DNA from: Notolepis coatsorum
Lineage: Eukaryota > Chordata > Actinopteri > Aulopiformes > Paralepididae
NCBI GenBank assembly: GCA_963971535.1
Contig: OZ020594.1
Span: 113,061,974-113,125,973, forward strand
Direction: 5' to 3'
Length of the DNA: 64,000 nt
Under the pieces are notes generated by a model. That model was not told where the DNA came from. It did not search any database and worked only from the letters and a program-made list of their open reading frames with translations. Shown piece after piece: positions 30,990 through 41,752 of the stretch (position 1 is the stretch's first letter; each line of letters starts with the position of its first letter). Made by a program: the position numbers and the translations under genes.

Positions 30990-31668
30990 TGTAACAGAGT
31001 TTATTGTGATTCCACTTGTCAAGGTAACTAAGACCCAATAGCATGGCACTTAATGGTTCTAGGGATTCTTATTGGTTGGTGGGCGTTTCCTTGTGGGCTT
31101 CAACCCAAGTGTTCACGTTAGCGTGGCACCATTACATGAGGAAGCAGCCCATGGTAGGTTCACAGACAGTACACCCAGAATGAACATAATATTCCTAAAT
31201 GTTTAACTCTCACTACTAGTTGGAAGTATTAATGTAGGCATGTTGACAATAAATTGTAGAAGGTAGCGACCGTATGGTAAATGTGTTAAAATAATAATTA
31301 AGTGAGATTGTGTCGAAAATGTATATAACTAGCCCACATGTTAGTAGGCTAATTATTCCCAATTCTTCTGTAGTGAACGGTGTTCGAGGGGTCTGATGAG
31401 CCGACCACATAACCTGTCTAACCAGGATCTTTTGTGTTACCAGGTACAAAATATTGTTATTTGATTGTACATTGTTTATTATTTCATGTTATTATATTGA
31501 CCATTACATGAGGAAGCAGCCCATGTGAACGGTGTTCGAGGGGTCTGATGAGCCGACCACATAACCTGTCTAACCAGGATCTTTTGTGTGTTACCAGAAT
31601 AAACCACCCAAGACCCTGGAGCAAGTGTCTGTCTTTCAATTAAAAAAGTACACAACGCATTGGTTATA
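30990..31668 (+). repeat. 3' LTR
   Basis: It starts TGTAACAGAG and ends ..TTGGTTATA(CA). AATAAA at 31598-31603. It differs from the 5' LTR at a dozen or more single bases and small indels. Confidence 0.88.
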
Positions 31669-31806
31669 CATGTATCAATTCATGTGTGTGCATGTATCAT
31701 TTCATGTGTGTGCATGTATCAATTCATGTGTGTGCATGTATCATTTCATGTGTGTGCATGTATCATTTCATGTCTGTGCATGTATCATTTCATGTCTGTG
31801 CATGTG
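31669..31806 (-). repeat. 22-bp tandem array, inverted orientation
   Basis: About six copies of the complement of the 22-bp unit (CATGTATCATTTCATGTGTG). It carries the same CAGACA-type and AATTG-type variants as the left array, so it is the same repeat family in opposite direction. Confidence 0.93.
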
Positions 31807-32383
31807 TAGCATCCTGAATATTCTACTAAGTATTCAGAAGTGCTGACTAACTGTTACTTTCCCTGTGTGGTATAAAGTCTGATAAACAGTGTTCCTTTTG
31901 ATATCTCGCCCGGTCTAATAACGAGGTGAGGTGCTACTCTTCTCCGGCTTCATTATGGATCACTAACAATAACATTGAAGCACCTTTCTCCCTTCCTGGA
32001 GTGGTCCTAGAGTGGGATCAGTTGCGGTTGCCAGCAGGGGGCGGAGTGGCAGTGGTGGCAGGTGGAGCGGAGGAGAGAGGGAAGCAACGAGGAAGAGAGG
32101 ATTACCTGGGAGCCAGAGCACCAGGAAGCCCTCTTCGGCAGTGAACTCGACCATGAACAGTCGCAGCGGGCGTGTGCTCAAATGAGCCCCGTTGAAGGAG
32201 TGATGTTGAAGAGCCCCGTTGGAGAGCGACGGGTGATAAGAAGTACTTGCTAGTTGACGTGAAGTACCAGCGATAGTGTGTGAGTAAGCGATACAGAACG
32301 AAGGACTAACGTCTATAGTTAACGGGTTATAGTAGTAAGTGTGCGGTGTATTAGCATGCTGCTAACGGCTCCATCTGACTCCA
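31807..32383. other. No gene recognised
   Basis: Partly GC/GA-rich (32000-32110) sequence between the array and the LINE. It has no open frame with family motifs. Confidence 0.4.
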
Positions 32384-34085
32384 GTGTTTTTGAAAGTGGG
32401 TAGTGATTCACATTCCTTTACAGCTTTGGGTAGGGCGTTCCACATTGATGTGGCATAATTGCGAAACGTGTTTAGTCCCTTGTTTGAGCCGAATCTGGGT
32501 TTAACATGATTTGTGGAGCTCCCTCTGGTGTTGTGATCGTGGTATTCACTGACCTTTGGGAAGTATTTTGTCATGTACATGGGTACCTTGGTCGTGTAGT
32601 GTATCTTGTAGACCAGGCCCATTGCAAGTTGCTGTACTCTGTCGTCTACTCTAAGCCATCCTAGGTTGTCAAAGTGGGCAGGGGTGGGGTGGGTTCTAGG
32701 AGTAAGGTCAAGCAGTAGTCTGACCAGTTTGTTTTGAGATGTTTGTAATTTTGTTTTTAGCGCCTTTGAGGTGCTTTGGTACCATGAGGTGCAAGCATAG
32801 TCGTAGTACCCTTGAATGAGTGCTCCTGCTAGAGTCTTCAGGGTATTCTTGTTTACCAGTGAGGAGATCCGGTACAAGAATCGAGTTCGTTGGTTGACTT
32901 TTTTTATTACATTGGATGCCATTTTGTCACAGGAAAGATTTGCCTCTAGGATGGAACCCAGGTAGGTAATATCTTCTTTCCTTGTGACAATATTGTCACC
33001 CACTGTAACTGAGAAGCCGTCGGTCTTGCTGAGTTTGTTATTTGAACCGAAGAGAATGGACTCTGTTTTGCCCATGTGTAATGATAGTTTGTTATCAGCG
33101 AGCCATATGCAGATTTTGCCTAGTTCTGAGCTGAGGGTTTTTTCAACCTGTAACTTGTTCTTGTCAGAGACCAGCAGGGCTGAGTCGTCCGCAAACAGGA
33201 ACAAGTTGCAGTCACAAGCTGACGACATGTCATTTGCATAAATTAGGAACAGTAGCGGACCTAGTATGCTTCCTTGTGGAACACCACAGTTTACTGTGAG
33301 GGGGGGGGATAGGGTACCGTTTACCTCCACCATCTGCTCTCTCCCCTCCAGGTAGGATTGCATCCAGCTCACTGATAGACTATCAAAACCAATTGCTTCT
33401 AGCTTGTCAATCAGAATGGTGTGATTGACAGTGTCGAAGGCCTTTTGTAGGTCCAGCATGACCATGCCGCAGTATTTGCCCGCGTCCACCTCTTGTTTGA
33501 TGTGGTCGTTTAAATAGAGAAGGCATGTGTCAGTGGAGTGGGATGTTCTGAAGCCAGATTGGAATTCGTAGATTAGATTTTTTTCCGCAAGGTATTTTTC
33601 GACCTGTTCGTATACAATTTTTTCCATGACTTTCGAGATGGAGGTAAGGATAGAAACAGGGCGGTAGTTGCCTGGGTCTAATTTACTGCCTTTTTTGTGC
33701 AGAGGGGTCACTCTCGCAATTTTGAAGTCCTTGGGGACGTGTCCCTGTTTTATGGAGAGGTTTATTATGTGTGTGATGACTGGGGTGATGGCGGCTGCTG
33801 AGTCTCTGAGGAATTTGGAGGGGATGTTGTCATGGCCAGTGGCCTTGTTGGGTTGGAGGGCGCTCAGTTTTTTGAGTACCTCATCTGTTGTTACCATTTC
33901 CAGTTTGAAGTCGTCTTTGTGGACCCCTAGGTTCTTGTAGTATGCTACTATGTGTTCTACCCCATAATGCCCTGAGTGGGAGGGTAGTTTGTTTACCAGT
34001 GTTGTGGCTATGTTTGTGAAGAAACTATTTAAGTAATTGGCTACATCCAGCTTTTCTGTGATGAGCGTGTTGTCCGTCTTTATGT
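32384..34085 (-). mobile_element. LINE family A, copy 1 (RT region)
   Basis: An uninterrupted frame of about 511 codons (33897-32362) is preceded by alignable sequence up to about 34085. RT blocks in order: NKATGHDNIPSKFLRDS, PLHKKGSKLDPGNYRPVS, FQSGFRTSHSTDTCLL, MVMLDLQKAFDTVNH, VNCGVPQGSILGPLLFLIYA and LFLFADDSALL (the FADD catalytic box). It belongs to the jockey/CR1/L2 assemblage; exact clade not assigned. It lacks the endonuclease, and also the last ~20 residues and the 3' UTR seen in copies 2 and 3. The open frame ends in unrelated residues. A 3' loss is unusual for LINE insertion and suggests later deletion or a hitch-hiking event. Confidence 0.85.
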
Positions 34086-34112
34086 CTTTATGTCTTTATG
34101 TCTATCTCTGCT

Positions 34113-34465
34113 ACGGACAGAGATAGACAGGTGGACAGAACCGACCTGATGGAGATAATTATTATATTATATATAGTGTAGAGGCACTAAAGAGGCACCA
34201 AAAGTCATCTCTATGTGGGGGAATGGTATCCAACAAACAGTAAAGTAGCAACGGAGAATGAGACACTTGTTTTAAATTAAACCATTATTTTATTTTTCTG
34301 CCTAGGTTACGTCTCTAAACTCTTACTGACATAAAGAAATCACTTCCTGTTCCTTATATTACGGGGAGAGGGCGAGGGGCTAATAGGTTAAACCCACAAC
34401 ATTTAGAGATTTCTCACAAATTAATAATATAGCCATACCATCGGTAATATGAACAAAAACTAACG
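34113..34465 (-). repeat. Interspersed repeat, copy 2
   Basis: Inverted partner of 25400-25738; see that entry for shared words. It starts immediately beyond LINE copy 1 after a short TCTTTATG tandem. Confidence 0.75.
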
Positions 34466-34573
34466 TTACAACTAACCTAAAGTTAGTTTAGGTTTGTGTT
34501 AACGTTAGATAATGTACAAAATAAACATATTTCCACTGCTATAGACGTCACTCTTTTATTTTGGAACTCTCCG

Positions 34574-34582
34574 ACCGGAAGT
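34574..34582 (+). promoter_or_regulatory. ETS/GABP-type site, candidate promoter
   Basis: ACCGGAAGT, the consensus bound by ETS-family factors at many housekeeping promoters, lies 76 bases before a Kozak-context ATG (GCAGCCATGG). No TATA box is obvious. Confidence 0.35.
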
Positions 34583-34657
34583 TATTACCCTCGTTATCTG
34601 CTTGAGTGCCCGGTTGTTGTTTTCGTTAGCTACAGTAGCAGCATATCAAGAGCAGCC

Positions 34658-34702
34658 ATGGGAATACTGTTTTCTAAATTGGGGAGGCTTTTAATCGTCA
34701 AA
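34658..34702 (+). CDS. Candidate first coding exon, unknown gene
   Basis: ATG in strong Kozak context is followed by 15 codons, MGILFSKLGRLLIVK, and a good donor AAA|GTAAGA at 34703. Gly2 with Ser6 is compatible with N-myristoylation, as at the start of ARF/ARL-type small GTPases, but 15 residues are too few to name a gene. No further exon of it was found in the window. It may also be chance. Confidence 0.3.
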
Positions 34703-34739
34703 GTAAGAGGATTTTAAGTCATGGTATCCATAAACTTCA

Positions 34740-35185
34740 ATCGGTTTGGATCCTTTGAATGAAATGAGAATGTAAACAAACACGGCGTCACGTTAGAAAG
34801 TATCACTGCGATGCGTGAAATCACTGACTGCGCCCCGAGAGGAGTGGTTCAGCAAAAAAAAATTCCGAGTATATTTGCTTAGAAAACGTAATTGTCTAAT
34901 TCAATAATTTTTTTATTCTCCACGTGGTAAATACACAGGTCACAACATGTTTACAGGAACGTTTTGGAGTGTATTTCGTGAACGTCAGGGTACAAGTCTG
35001 ACCCACTTCCAGTGATGAAGCTAAGCTACGCTAACGGAGCGGCTGTTCCCTAAGCTTAATGCACGCACAGAGAAGAAAAGGGTATGTATCTTCTTGTCTA
35101 ACTCCAGGGAAGATGGCAAATAAGCTAATTTCCCAAAATGTTGGCGTTTTCCTTTAAGCAAATTGTCTGATGATGATGAGGATTT
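34740..35185. other. No feature recognised
   Basis: Would be intron 1 if the exon at 34658 is real. No repeats or coding signals stand out. Confidence 0.35.
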
Positions 35186-35213
35186 ATTATTAGGATTAAT
35201 GGTTATTATTATG

Positions 35214-35252
<39 letters not shown>

Positions 35253-35255
35253 GGC
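35186..35255. repeat. (TTA)n microsatellite
   Basis: ATTATT repeats with early interruptions, pure from about 35210 to 35251. Confidence 0.9.
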
Positions 35256-35436
35256 TATTATTGTGCTAGGATTTGTTTTGTTGATGATTTAACCTCTCTT
35301 TATGCATGATTTCAATGTAGACATAATGGGTCTCATTCCCGAACGAAGTTACGACAAAATATTTCGTCTTAGCCAGATTTCGGCCCATTTAAGACATATT
35401 AGGGCTGGGAGTGGGAGTCCCCAAACTTTCCTGAGA

Positions 35437-35518
35437 ACTTATTTGATCGTGGCTGAGAGCAGATTTAAGAGTGCTGAGGAGCACACTTAAATATGCTCTC
35501 AGCCCACGATCAAATCTC
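35437..35518. repeat. Hairpin-forming inverted repeat
   Basis: TTTGATCGTGGCTGAGAGCA pairs with TGCTCTCAGCCCACGATCAAA, and TTTAAGAGTGCT with GCACACTTAAA, around a loop of a few bases. It is probably a small palindromic MITE. Confidence 0.75.
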
Positions 35519-35644
35519 ATGAAACATGTAAATCCTTTATGAAACATGTAACTTTTTTACATGATGCTATTGTTTTTATTTTTTTATTTTTATTTTTTAT
35601 CTTTCTTCCCCTCCTTTTTCCCGATTTTTCTCCCATCCCACCCT

Positions 35645-36028
35645 TCCTGGTTGTTGCGTACTTTCCCCTACTGTTGGTCCGGGAGACCGGAGACTGTCAC
35701 ATGCTTTCCTCCGACGCATGTGCAGCCTGGGGCAGGCCAACCTGGCCGCGCAGGTTCTCACCGGGGAGAGTGTAGCGTGTGGGAGGCCACACTATCTCTC
35801 CTCAGTTCCAACCCTCGCTTAGCAGGCGCCCCGACCGAACTGTAGGGGTCGCTGTCCACAACGCCCAGGACCCACCCTTCAGCTTTCCCACCCCCTGATA
35901 CAGCCAATTGTATCAGTGTGAGAGGCCAGCCAAGCTGATAGCAACGCCGGGAGCTGGATTCGAACAGGCGAATCCTAGTGTCTCCCGGTGTTGGTGACGA
36001 ACGTAATCTCCGTGCGCCACCTGCCCCC
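35645..36028 (-). mobile_element. tRNA-derived SINE
   Basis: The minus strand starts GGCAGGTGGCGCACGGAGAT (A-box), with a B-box at 35956-35967 (GTTCGAATCCAG on minus), then the GGCTGGCCTCTCACACTGAT body. A Pol III-type promoter without coding potential. The downstream C/T-rich part may be its tail. Confidence 0.65.
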
Positions 36029-36092
36029 CCCCACCTGATGCTATTGTTGATGTGATTATGCTCCTTGCCACTGCACAAATGACCCTCTGTAT

Positions 36093-36093
36093 T

Positions 36094-36128
<35 letters not shown>

Positions 36129-38685
36129 ATCTATTTTATATAGCGCTTTTCCAGGTGCTCAAAGACGCTTTACATGGGCAGGAGAGACAAACTATGGCAA
36201 AACAAAAAACAGAACAAAAATAATACATGACAAAAATAAAATAACACCGACAGAATTAGAGGTCAAAAGCAAGATTGAAAAGGTGAGTTTTGAGGGCTGA
36301 TTTAAAAGATGTCAGGGTGTTTGCATCACGGATATGGCTGGGGAGGGCATTCCAGAGGGAGGGGGCAGCAGCAGCAAAGGCCCTGTCGCCCCAGGTCCGG
36401 AGCCTGGTCGTGGGAGGTGTCAGGAGGTTGGCATCTGCAGACCTAAGGCGACGGGTGGGCGTGTGACGGTGGAGGAGGTCGGACAGGTAGGGAGGGGCAA
36501 GGTTGTTGAGGGCTTTAAATGTGATGAGTAGTATTTTAAAATGTATCCTGTATTTGATTGGAAGCCAGTGGAGGTCGTGGAGGACAGGGGTGATGTGATC
36601 AGAGCGACGGGTGGAGGTGAGCATGCGGGCAGCAGAGTTTTGGACATATTGGAGTTTATTGAGGATAGTGTTTGGTGAGCCGTAGAGGATGCTGTTGCAG
36701 TAATCTAGTCTTGATGATATGAATGCATGAACCAGTGTTTCAGCAGCGGAGAGTGATAGGGAGGGGCGGAGACGAGCAATGTTCCGGAGGTGGTAGAAGG
36801 CCGATTTGGTTATGTGGTTCACATGGCGGAGGAAAGAAAGGGTGGAGTCCAGGATGATGCCAAGGTTACGGACGTGAGTGGAGGGGGTGACAATGGTACC
36901 ATCAATATTTAGGGTGAAATCCTGGGTGTGGCTGGTGAGGGATTTTGGACCGATAATGATGATTTCTGATTTATTGCAGTTTAGTTTAAGAAAGTTATTT
37001 TGCATCCATGTTTTGATGTCTGTGAGGCAGGTGCTGAGGGTGGAGAGAGTGGCTGGAGTGATAGTCTTGGTGGAGAGGTAGAGCTGAGTATCGTCTGCAT
37101 CACAGTGAAAACGCAGGCCATGTTGGCGGAGAATCAGACCAAGTGGAAGGATGTAGAGGATGAAGAGCAGGGGACCAAGTACTGAGCCTTGGGGGACACC
37201 ATGAGTGATGGGGGCAGTGGGGGATTTGCAGTTGTTGATAGAGATGAATTGGTGCCTGTGTGAGAGGTATGATTGGAGCAAGGTGAGGGGGATTCCGGAG
37301 ATGCCAACGGAGGACTGGAGACGAGTGATGAGGATGGGGTGACTGATGGTGTCAAAAGCAGCGCTGAGGTCTAGGAGAATGAGGATGGAGAGGGAACCAG
37401 AGTCGGCAGAGAGGAGTATGTCGTTGGTGACCTTTAGAAGAGCAGTTTCGGTGCTGTGTTTGGTGCGGAATCCGGATTGAAATGTATCATAAAGGTTATT
37501 GTTGTCGAGGTAGGATTTTAATTGGGAGGCAATGGCTCGCTCAATTATTTTTGAGAGGAAGGGGAGGTTGGAAATGGGGCGGAAATTATCAAGGGTTTCA
37601 GGGTTGAGACCGGGTTTTTTTAGTAAGGGGGTGACAGAAGCAATTTTGAGGGCGGGGGGAAATAGGCCAGTGGTCAGAGAGGTGTTTACGATGGAGGTGA
37701 TTAGGGGAGAAAGGGCAGGGAGACAAGCCTTGACTAGGATGGAGGGGATAGGGTCCAGGATGCAGGTAGAAGTTTTCATTGTAGAGAGAATGGAGGATAG
37801 GTCCGATGCAGTGATTTCAGTGAAGGATGTAAAAGGTGGGTTGGGCGGTGGAGAGGGGGTTGAATCCGGAGGGGAGATAGTGTTGGCGGAGGCAATTGTT
37901 AGTTGGGTGTGGATTTTGTCAATTTTTGTTTGGAGATGTGACAGATAGGAGACACATTTACTGACAGTGAAGGAACAGGAGATTGTGTCAGAGGGTTTAA
38001 GAAGTGTGTTGATGGTGGAAAACAGAGTCCTGGGGTTGTTGCTGCCAGACTGTATGATAGCGGAGTAGTGGGAGGAGCGTGCAGAGTTGAGGGCGTCTTT
38101 GTAGAGCTGTTGATGTTGTCTGTAGGCCTCTTTATGGACAGTGAGACCGGTTTTATTGGATAGCCGTTCGAGCTGGCGGCCCTTGGATTTAAGGTGGTGT
38201 AGGTGATCGGTGTACCAGGGGGCAGAGTGAGTGAAGGAGACAGACTTGGTTTTGATTGGGGCGAGCTGATTGAGACAGGAGGAGAGAGTGTTGTTGTAGA
38301 TGTTGACCAGGTCTGTAGGGGAGCCATGCTGTAAGAGGGAGGCATCAGGGATGGTGTCAGTCAGTAGGGAGGAGAGAGAGGAGGGGTGGATGGATTTGAG
38401 ATTACGGAATGTTATGGAACGCATCTGCTTGATTGGGGGAGTAGGGATGAGAATGTCCATGGTGATAGCCAGATGATCAGAGATGGTGAGGTCGGAGCAG
38501 GTGAGATTACTGATGGAGATGCCAGATGTGCAGACCAGATCCAGTGTGTGACCTTTCTTATGAGTGGGAAAATCAACATGCTGGGTGAGATTAAAAAAGT
38601 TTAAAATGTCCAGGAATTCTGTGGCGGTTTTGGAGTCCGAAGTATCAACATGAATGTTGAAATCACCGATTTCAACTTTATATTT
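36093..38685 (-). mobile_element. L2-type LINE, 5'-truncated
   Basis: It ends on the minus strand with GTAAAGCGTCTTTGAGCACC, GAAAAGCGCTATATAAAATA and an (ATT)n tail (36093-36130), the signature 3' end of L2. Coding sequence is open from the broken 5' edge near 38684 to the stop at 36256. It is a typical truncated LINE insertion, and relatively young given the lack of stops. Confidence 0.88.
36256..38684 (-). CDS. L2 ORF2: endonuclease C-terminus and reverse transcriptase
   Basis: There is no start codon; the frame enters at the truncation. The first 75 residues are the end of an APE-type endonuclease (GDFNIHVDTSDSKTATEF; GHTLDLVCTSG; TISDHLAI, with the SDH catalytic motif). RT blocks follow: ILDPIPSILVKA, NFRPISNLPFLSKIIE, FQSGFRTKHSTETALLKVT, ILLDLSAAFDTISHPIL, HGVPQGSVLGPLLFILY and then HCDADDTQLYL. 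The usual Tyr of the YADD box is Asp (GAT for TAT), next to the catalytic aspartates, so activity is doubtful. The C-terminus (FKSALKTHLFNLAFDL) is complete. About 809 codons with no stops. Confidence 0.88.
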
Positions 38686-38734
38686 GAATTGTATGTTTTT
38701 GTTTAATGCCCTGTTTTATGTTGAAACTTGTTGT

Positions 38735-38820
38735 GTGCCGTGTTGGTCAGGACTCCCTGGAAGAAGAGATCTTGTATCTGGGACATTCCTGGATAAATAA
38801 AGGATAAATAAAAATAAAAT
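38735..38820 (+). mobile_element. LINE-type 3' tail
   Basis: GGTCAGGACTCCCTGGAAGA, AGAGATCTTGTATCT, CCTGGATAAATAAAGGATAA. This resembles a widespread fish LINE 3' end with a (TAAA)n tail. Confidence 0.5.
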
Positions 38821-38948
38821 TGATTGACTAATTTAAAATGTTATTATAACTTGACAGACTGTGTTCTCATAGTGATTCCTTCACGTCAACGCTACAGGCC
38901 TCCTTGGAATTAATTACTTAATCATAATTAAAATAAATATGACAATAT

Positions 38949-40305
38949 TTGTACGATATTATTTATTCATTGATAAAAAAGTATAAGGTTATTGACCACA
39001 TGAGTGCTGCTATTGAAGACCTCTGTGAGTACATTACAGTGGAGATTGAAAGGGAAAAGCAGAAAAACATCTTGGTTAGCTGTGTGTATAGAGCGCCTAG
39101 TTCAAGCATTGAGAATTTCAGAGAAAAGATGGAAGAGCTACTTACTAACATAGAGCAAAAGGTTACATTAATTTGTGGCGACTTTAATATCAATATTTTA
39201 AACCCAGACAAAAAAACAAATATAGATGATTTTACATCAATCATGCATAGCCTAGGCCTCTTCCCGATAATTAATAAGCCTAGCAGAATAACCTCTCATT
39301 CTGCTACTTTGATCGATAACATTTTCACTAATGTTATAAATAATAGAATTGTGTGCGGACTGCTGACAAATGATATAACAGATGACTTACCAGTTCTTGT
39401 AATAATAGAAGATAATAATCAGCCAAAGAGGGAATCTCAGAAAATGTGTAATAAAAGGCACCTTTCAGAGGACTCGATAGGGGCACTCAAAAGGGAACTG
39501 GCTCTCCAGCAATGGGTTGAGGTGTTTGAAGCAACTGATGTGGACTCAGCATATGGCTGCTTTCTGAATACATTCATGACTTTATATGATCGTTTCTGTC
39601 CTATTGTGCAGCAAAGTAGCTGACGAACTAGGAAGCCAGATAAACCATGGATAACAAAAGGAATTTCAAATGCCTGTAAAAAGAAGAATACTCTTTATAG
39701 AGATTTCATCAAGCATAGAACTAAACAGAAAGAAATCAAATATAAAATATATAAAAATAAATTAAAAGATACTATAAGAAAACGTAAGAAGGATTATTAT
39801 AATAACTTACTAGACATTAATAAAAATGATATTAAAGGAACATGGAAAATTATAAACACAATAATTGGAAAATCAAATAACAAACCAGGCTATATTGATA
39901 ATTTTTTCTGTAAATGGAACGGAAATAACCAACATGCATGAGGTAGTGGAGGAGTTTAATAATTTTTTTGTAAATGTTGGCCCAGATCTTGCAAGGAAGA
40001 TCAAGCCTCCACAAGGGGGAGCTATTGTAGAACAATACATTGATAGGAATCCATCCACAATCTTTTTGTATGACGTATCTAATATGGAAATAATTGATAT
40101 TGTAAACAATCTCAAGAATAAAACATCTACAGATGTGAATGGGATAGACATGTCTCTTATTAAAAAACGAATCAAAGAAATTGTAGCTCCAATTACTTTC
40201 ATATGTAATCTATCTTTTAGGATGGGGACCTTTCCAACTGAAATGAAAACAGCCAGTAATTCCAATACATAAAGCAGGAGATTTTTTTTTTTACAAATTA
40301 TATAT
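38949..40305 (+). pseudogene. LINE B: endonuclease to start of RT
   Basis: Frame 38949-39623: VSCVYRAPSSSIENF, LICGDFNINILNP and SATLIDNIFTN are APE-endonuclease blocks. The SDH box is degenerate (TDDLPVLVI). A TGA follows at 39621-39623, but coding continues in frame (RKPDKPWITKGISNACKKKN). A frameshift lies in the T run near 39905, then VEEFNNFFVNVGPDLARKI (the linker before RT). Similarity fades near 40305 at PIHKAGD, the entry to RT. It is a 3'-truncated copy of a jockey-like LINE and is not L2. It shares no clear block with LINE A, whose endonuclease is not present here. Confidence 0.75.
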
Positions 40306-40309
40306 GGGG

Positions 40310-40850
40310 GTAGATTTCTATCAAAAATAAACAAACGCAAAAGTAGAATCCACAATCGTAAAGTAGAATCCACAATCGTAAAAACTTTCCACACACACAC
40401 ACCTCAGAATCCACAATCATAAAAACGATCCACACAAACAAAACACGCTTGATTTGTTTATATTTACGTACGGAATTCTAAAAACAGCTTGATCTGCTTA
40501 GATTTACGTACGGAATTATAAGGACACACTTGATCAACTTGGAGTTACGTACGGAATTTTGAGACAAATATTTCGCTGTTTTCCCCGTGGGGATTCGTGT
40601 GTGACGCTTCTTCTTCTTAGAGGTCCATCAAAAATAAACAAATGCAGAAGTAGATTCCACAATCATAAAAACGATCCACACAAACACACCTCTCAATTTG
40701 TGTTTCATAAATCATAAAAACACGCTTGATTTGTTTATATTTACGTACGGAATTCTAAAAGTTACGGACAGAATTAAAAGTTACGGACAGAATTTTGAGA
40801 CAAATATTCCACTGTTTTCCCCGGCGGGGATTCGTGTGTGCGTCTCTACA
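40310..40850. repeat. Duplicated 250-300-bp segment
   Basis: ATCAAAAATAAACAAACGCA, AGTAGAATCCACAATC, CTTGATTTGTTTATATTTAC, GTACGGAATTCTAAAA, TTTTGAGACAAATATT and GGGATTCGTGTGTG occur in the same order twice (40318-40600 and 40628-40845). Smaller internal duplications are also present. Non-coding. Confidence 0.75.
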
Positions 40851-40857
40851 ATTCGTA

Positions 40858-40990
40858 GCCGCATTTCTGCAGACCCCTCTCTGATTGGTTGAGGCCATTT
40901 CTGCAGACCCCTCTCTGATTGGTTGAGGCCATTTCTGCAGACCCCTCTCTGATTGGTTGAGCGAAGCCCCTCTCTGATTGGCCCCTCTCC
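40858..40990. repeat. 34-bp minisatellite
   Basis: Three copies of CCATTTCTGCAGACCCCTCT/CTGATTGGTTGAGG, then shortened copies of CCCCTCTCTGATTGG. Confidence 0.9.
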
Positions 40991-41752
40991 GAATCCCGGA
41001 TCCCAGTTTTCTGATGAATAGCCCCAAAACATGGAGGTCTCGAACGCAATTTATACGCATGGAAGTATTGATTACGCCATAACGAATCATTAAAAAAATA
41101 TACCGTTAACTGGAATATGTTGTGTGTGCCTTTACACGTACAGATGTGGGACTGGAAAACGAGGCGTCTACCGCCGGTAGCAAGCTAGATGACGCTAGAT
41201 GACGTCTTTTTACGCTGCTCTGCCTGGTTCAACCAGTAGGGGGAGTCGAGTTACACGGTGGAGAGAGGGAGCTATTCTACAATCTGTGTGTGTGTGTGCA
41301 TGCGACACTAGTCTTGGACATATTATTTTGCAATGTAATGCTTTTCTGTAGATTATTTGACTGTCATTGGTACAGTAATGGTGTGGTATTTTCGATTAAC
41401 GTGCATTTTTTATGGATAATCATCTAGATACTCAGATACAGTGCAGTATTATTCTTTACGAGACAACCCAACGTGCTGGCAGTACATGGCTGGAAGACCC
41501 GCCCTACTCTGCCTCTGATTCGCAGAATGTGGCTCTAGTTAGGCTCTGGTTGGGGGAAATGTAACTGGCCCGTCGATTATTGTGATCAGGCTGTCCTGTG
41601 GATTTCAGCTGTCGCTGTACTGAATTTACTGGTAAATTAAATTAGGTTTAACGTTAGTTTGTTTACTACAGTTATGTAGTCAACTAAGGTAACGTTACAG
41701 TAGCAACTGCTCAAATAAAGCTGTATCCACATTGCTGTCAAGTTAACGTTAT
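40991..41752. other. No gene recognised
   Basis: Apparently single-copy sequence with a short (TG)n run at 41287-41300 and duplicated GCTAGATGACG words at 41180-41200. It ends with the BEL-2 target site GTTAT (41748-41752). Confidence 0.45.

Larger units (their letters stand above)
28373..31668 (+). mobile_element. Deleted gypsy-like LTR retrotransposon
   Basis: Two direct LTRs (about 680 bp, roughly 97% alike by eye), a primer site directly after the 5' LTR, a polypurine tract directly before the 3' LTR, and a 1.9-kb interior. The interior has lost gag, protease, RT, RNase H and the integrase core; only the last part of pol remains, expanded by a 45-bp coding repeat. It is thus a non-autonomous derivative that would need enzymes from a relative. 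No target duplication was found: the left flank is the 22-bp array in one orientation and the right flank the same array inverted. Confidence 0.85.

Noticed and set aside
34658..34702. Naming the small exon as an ARL-family GTPase
   Set aside because: Fifteen residues with a Gly2 are not enough, and no GTP-binding motif exon was found downstream.
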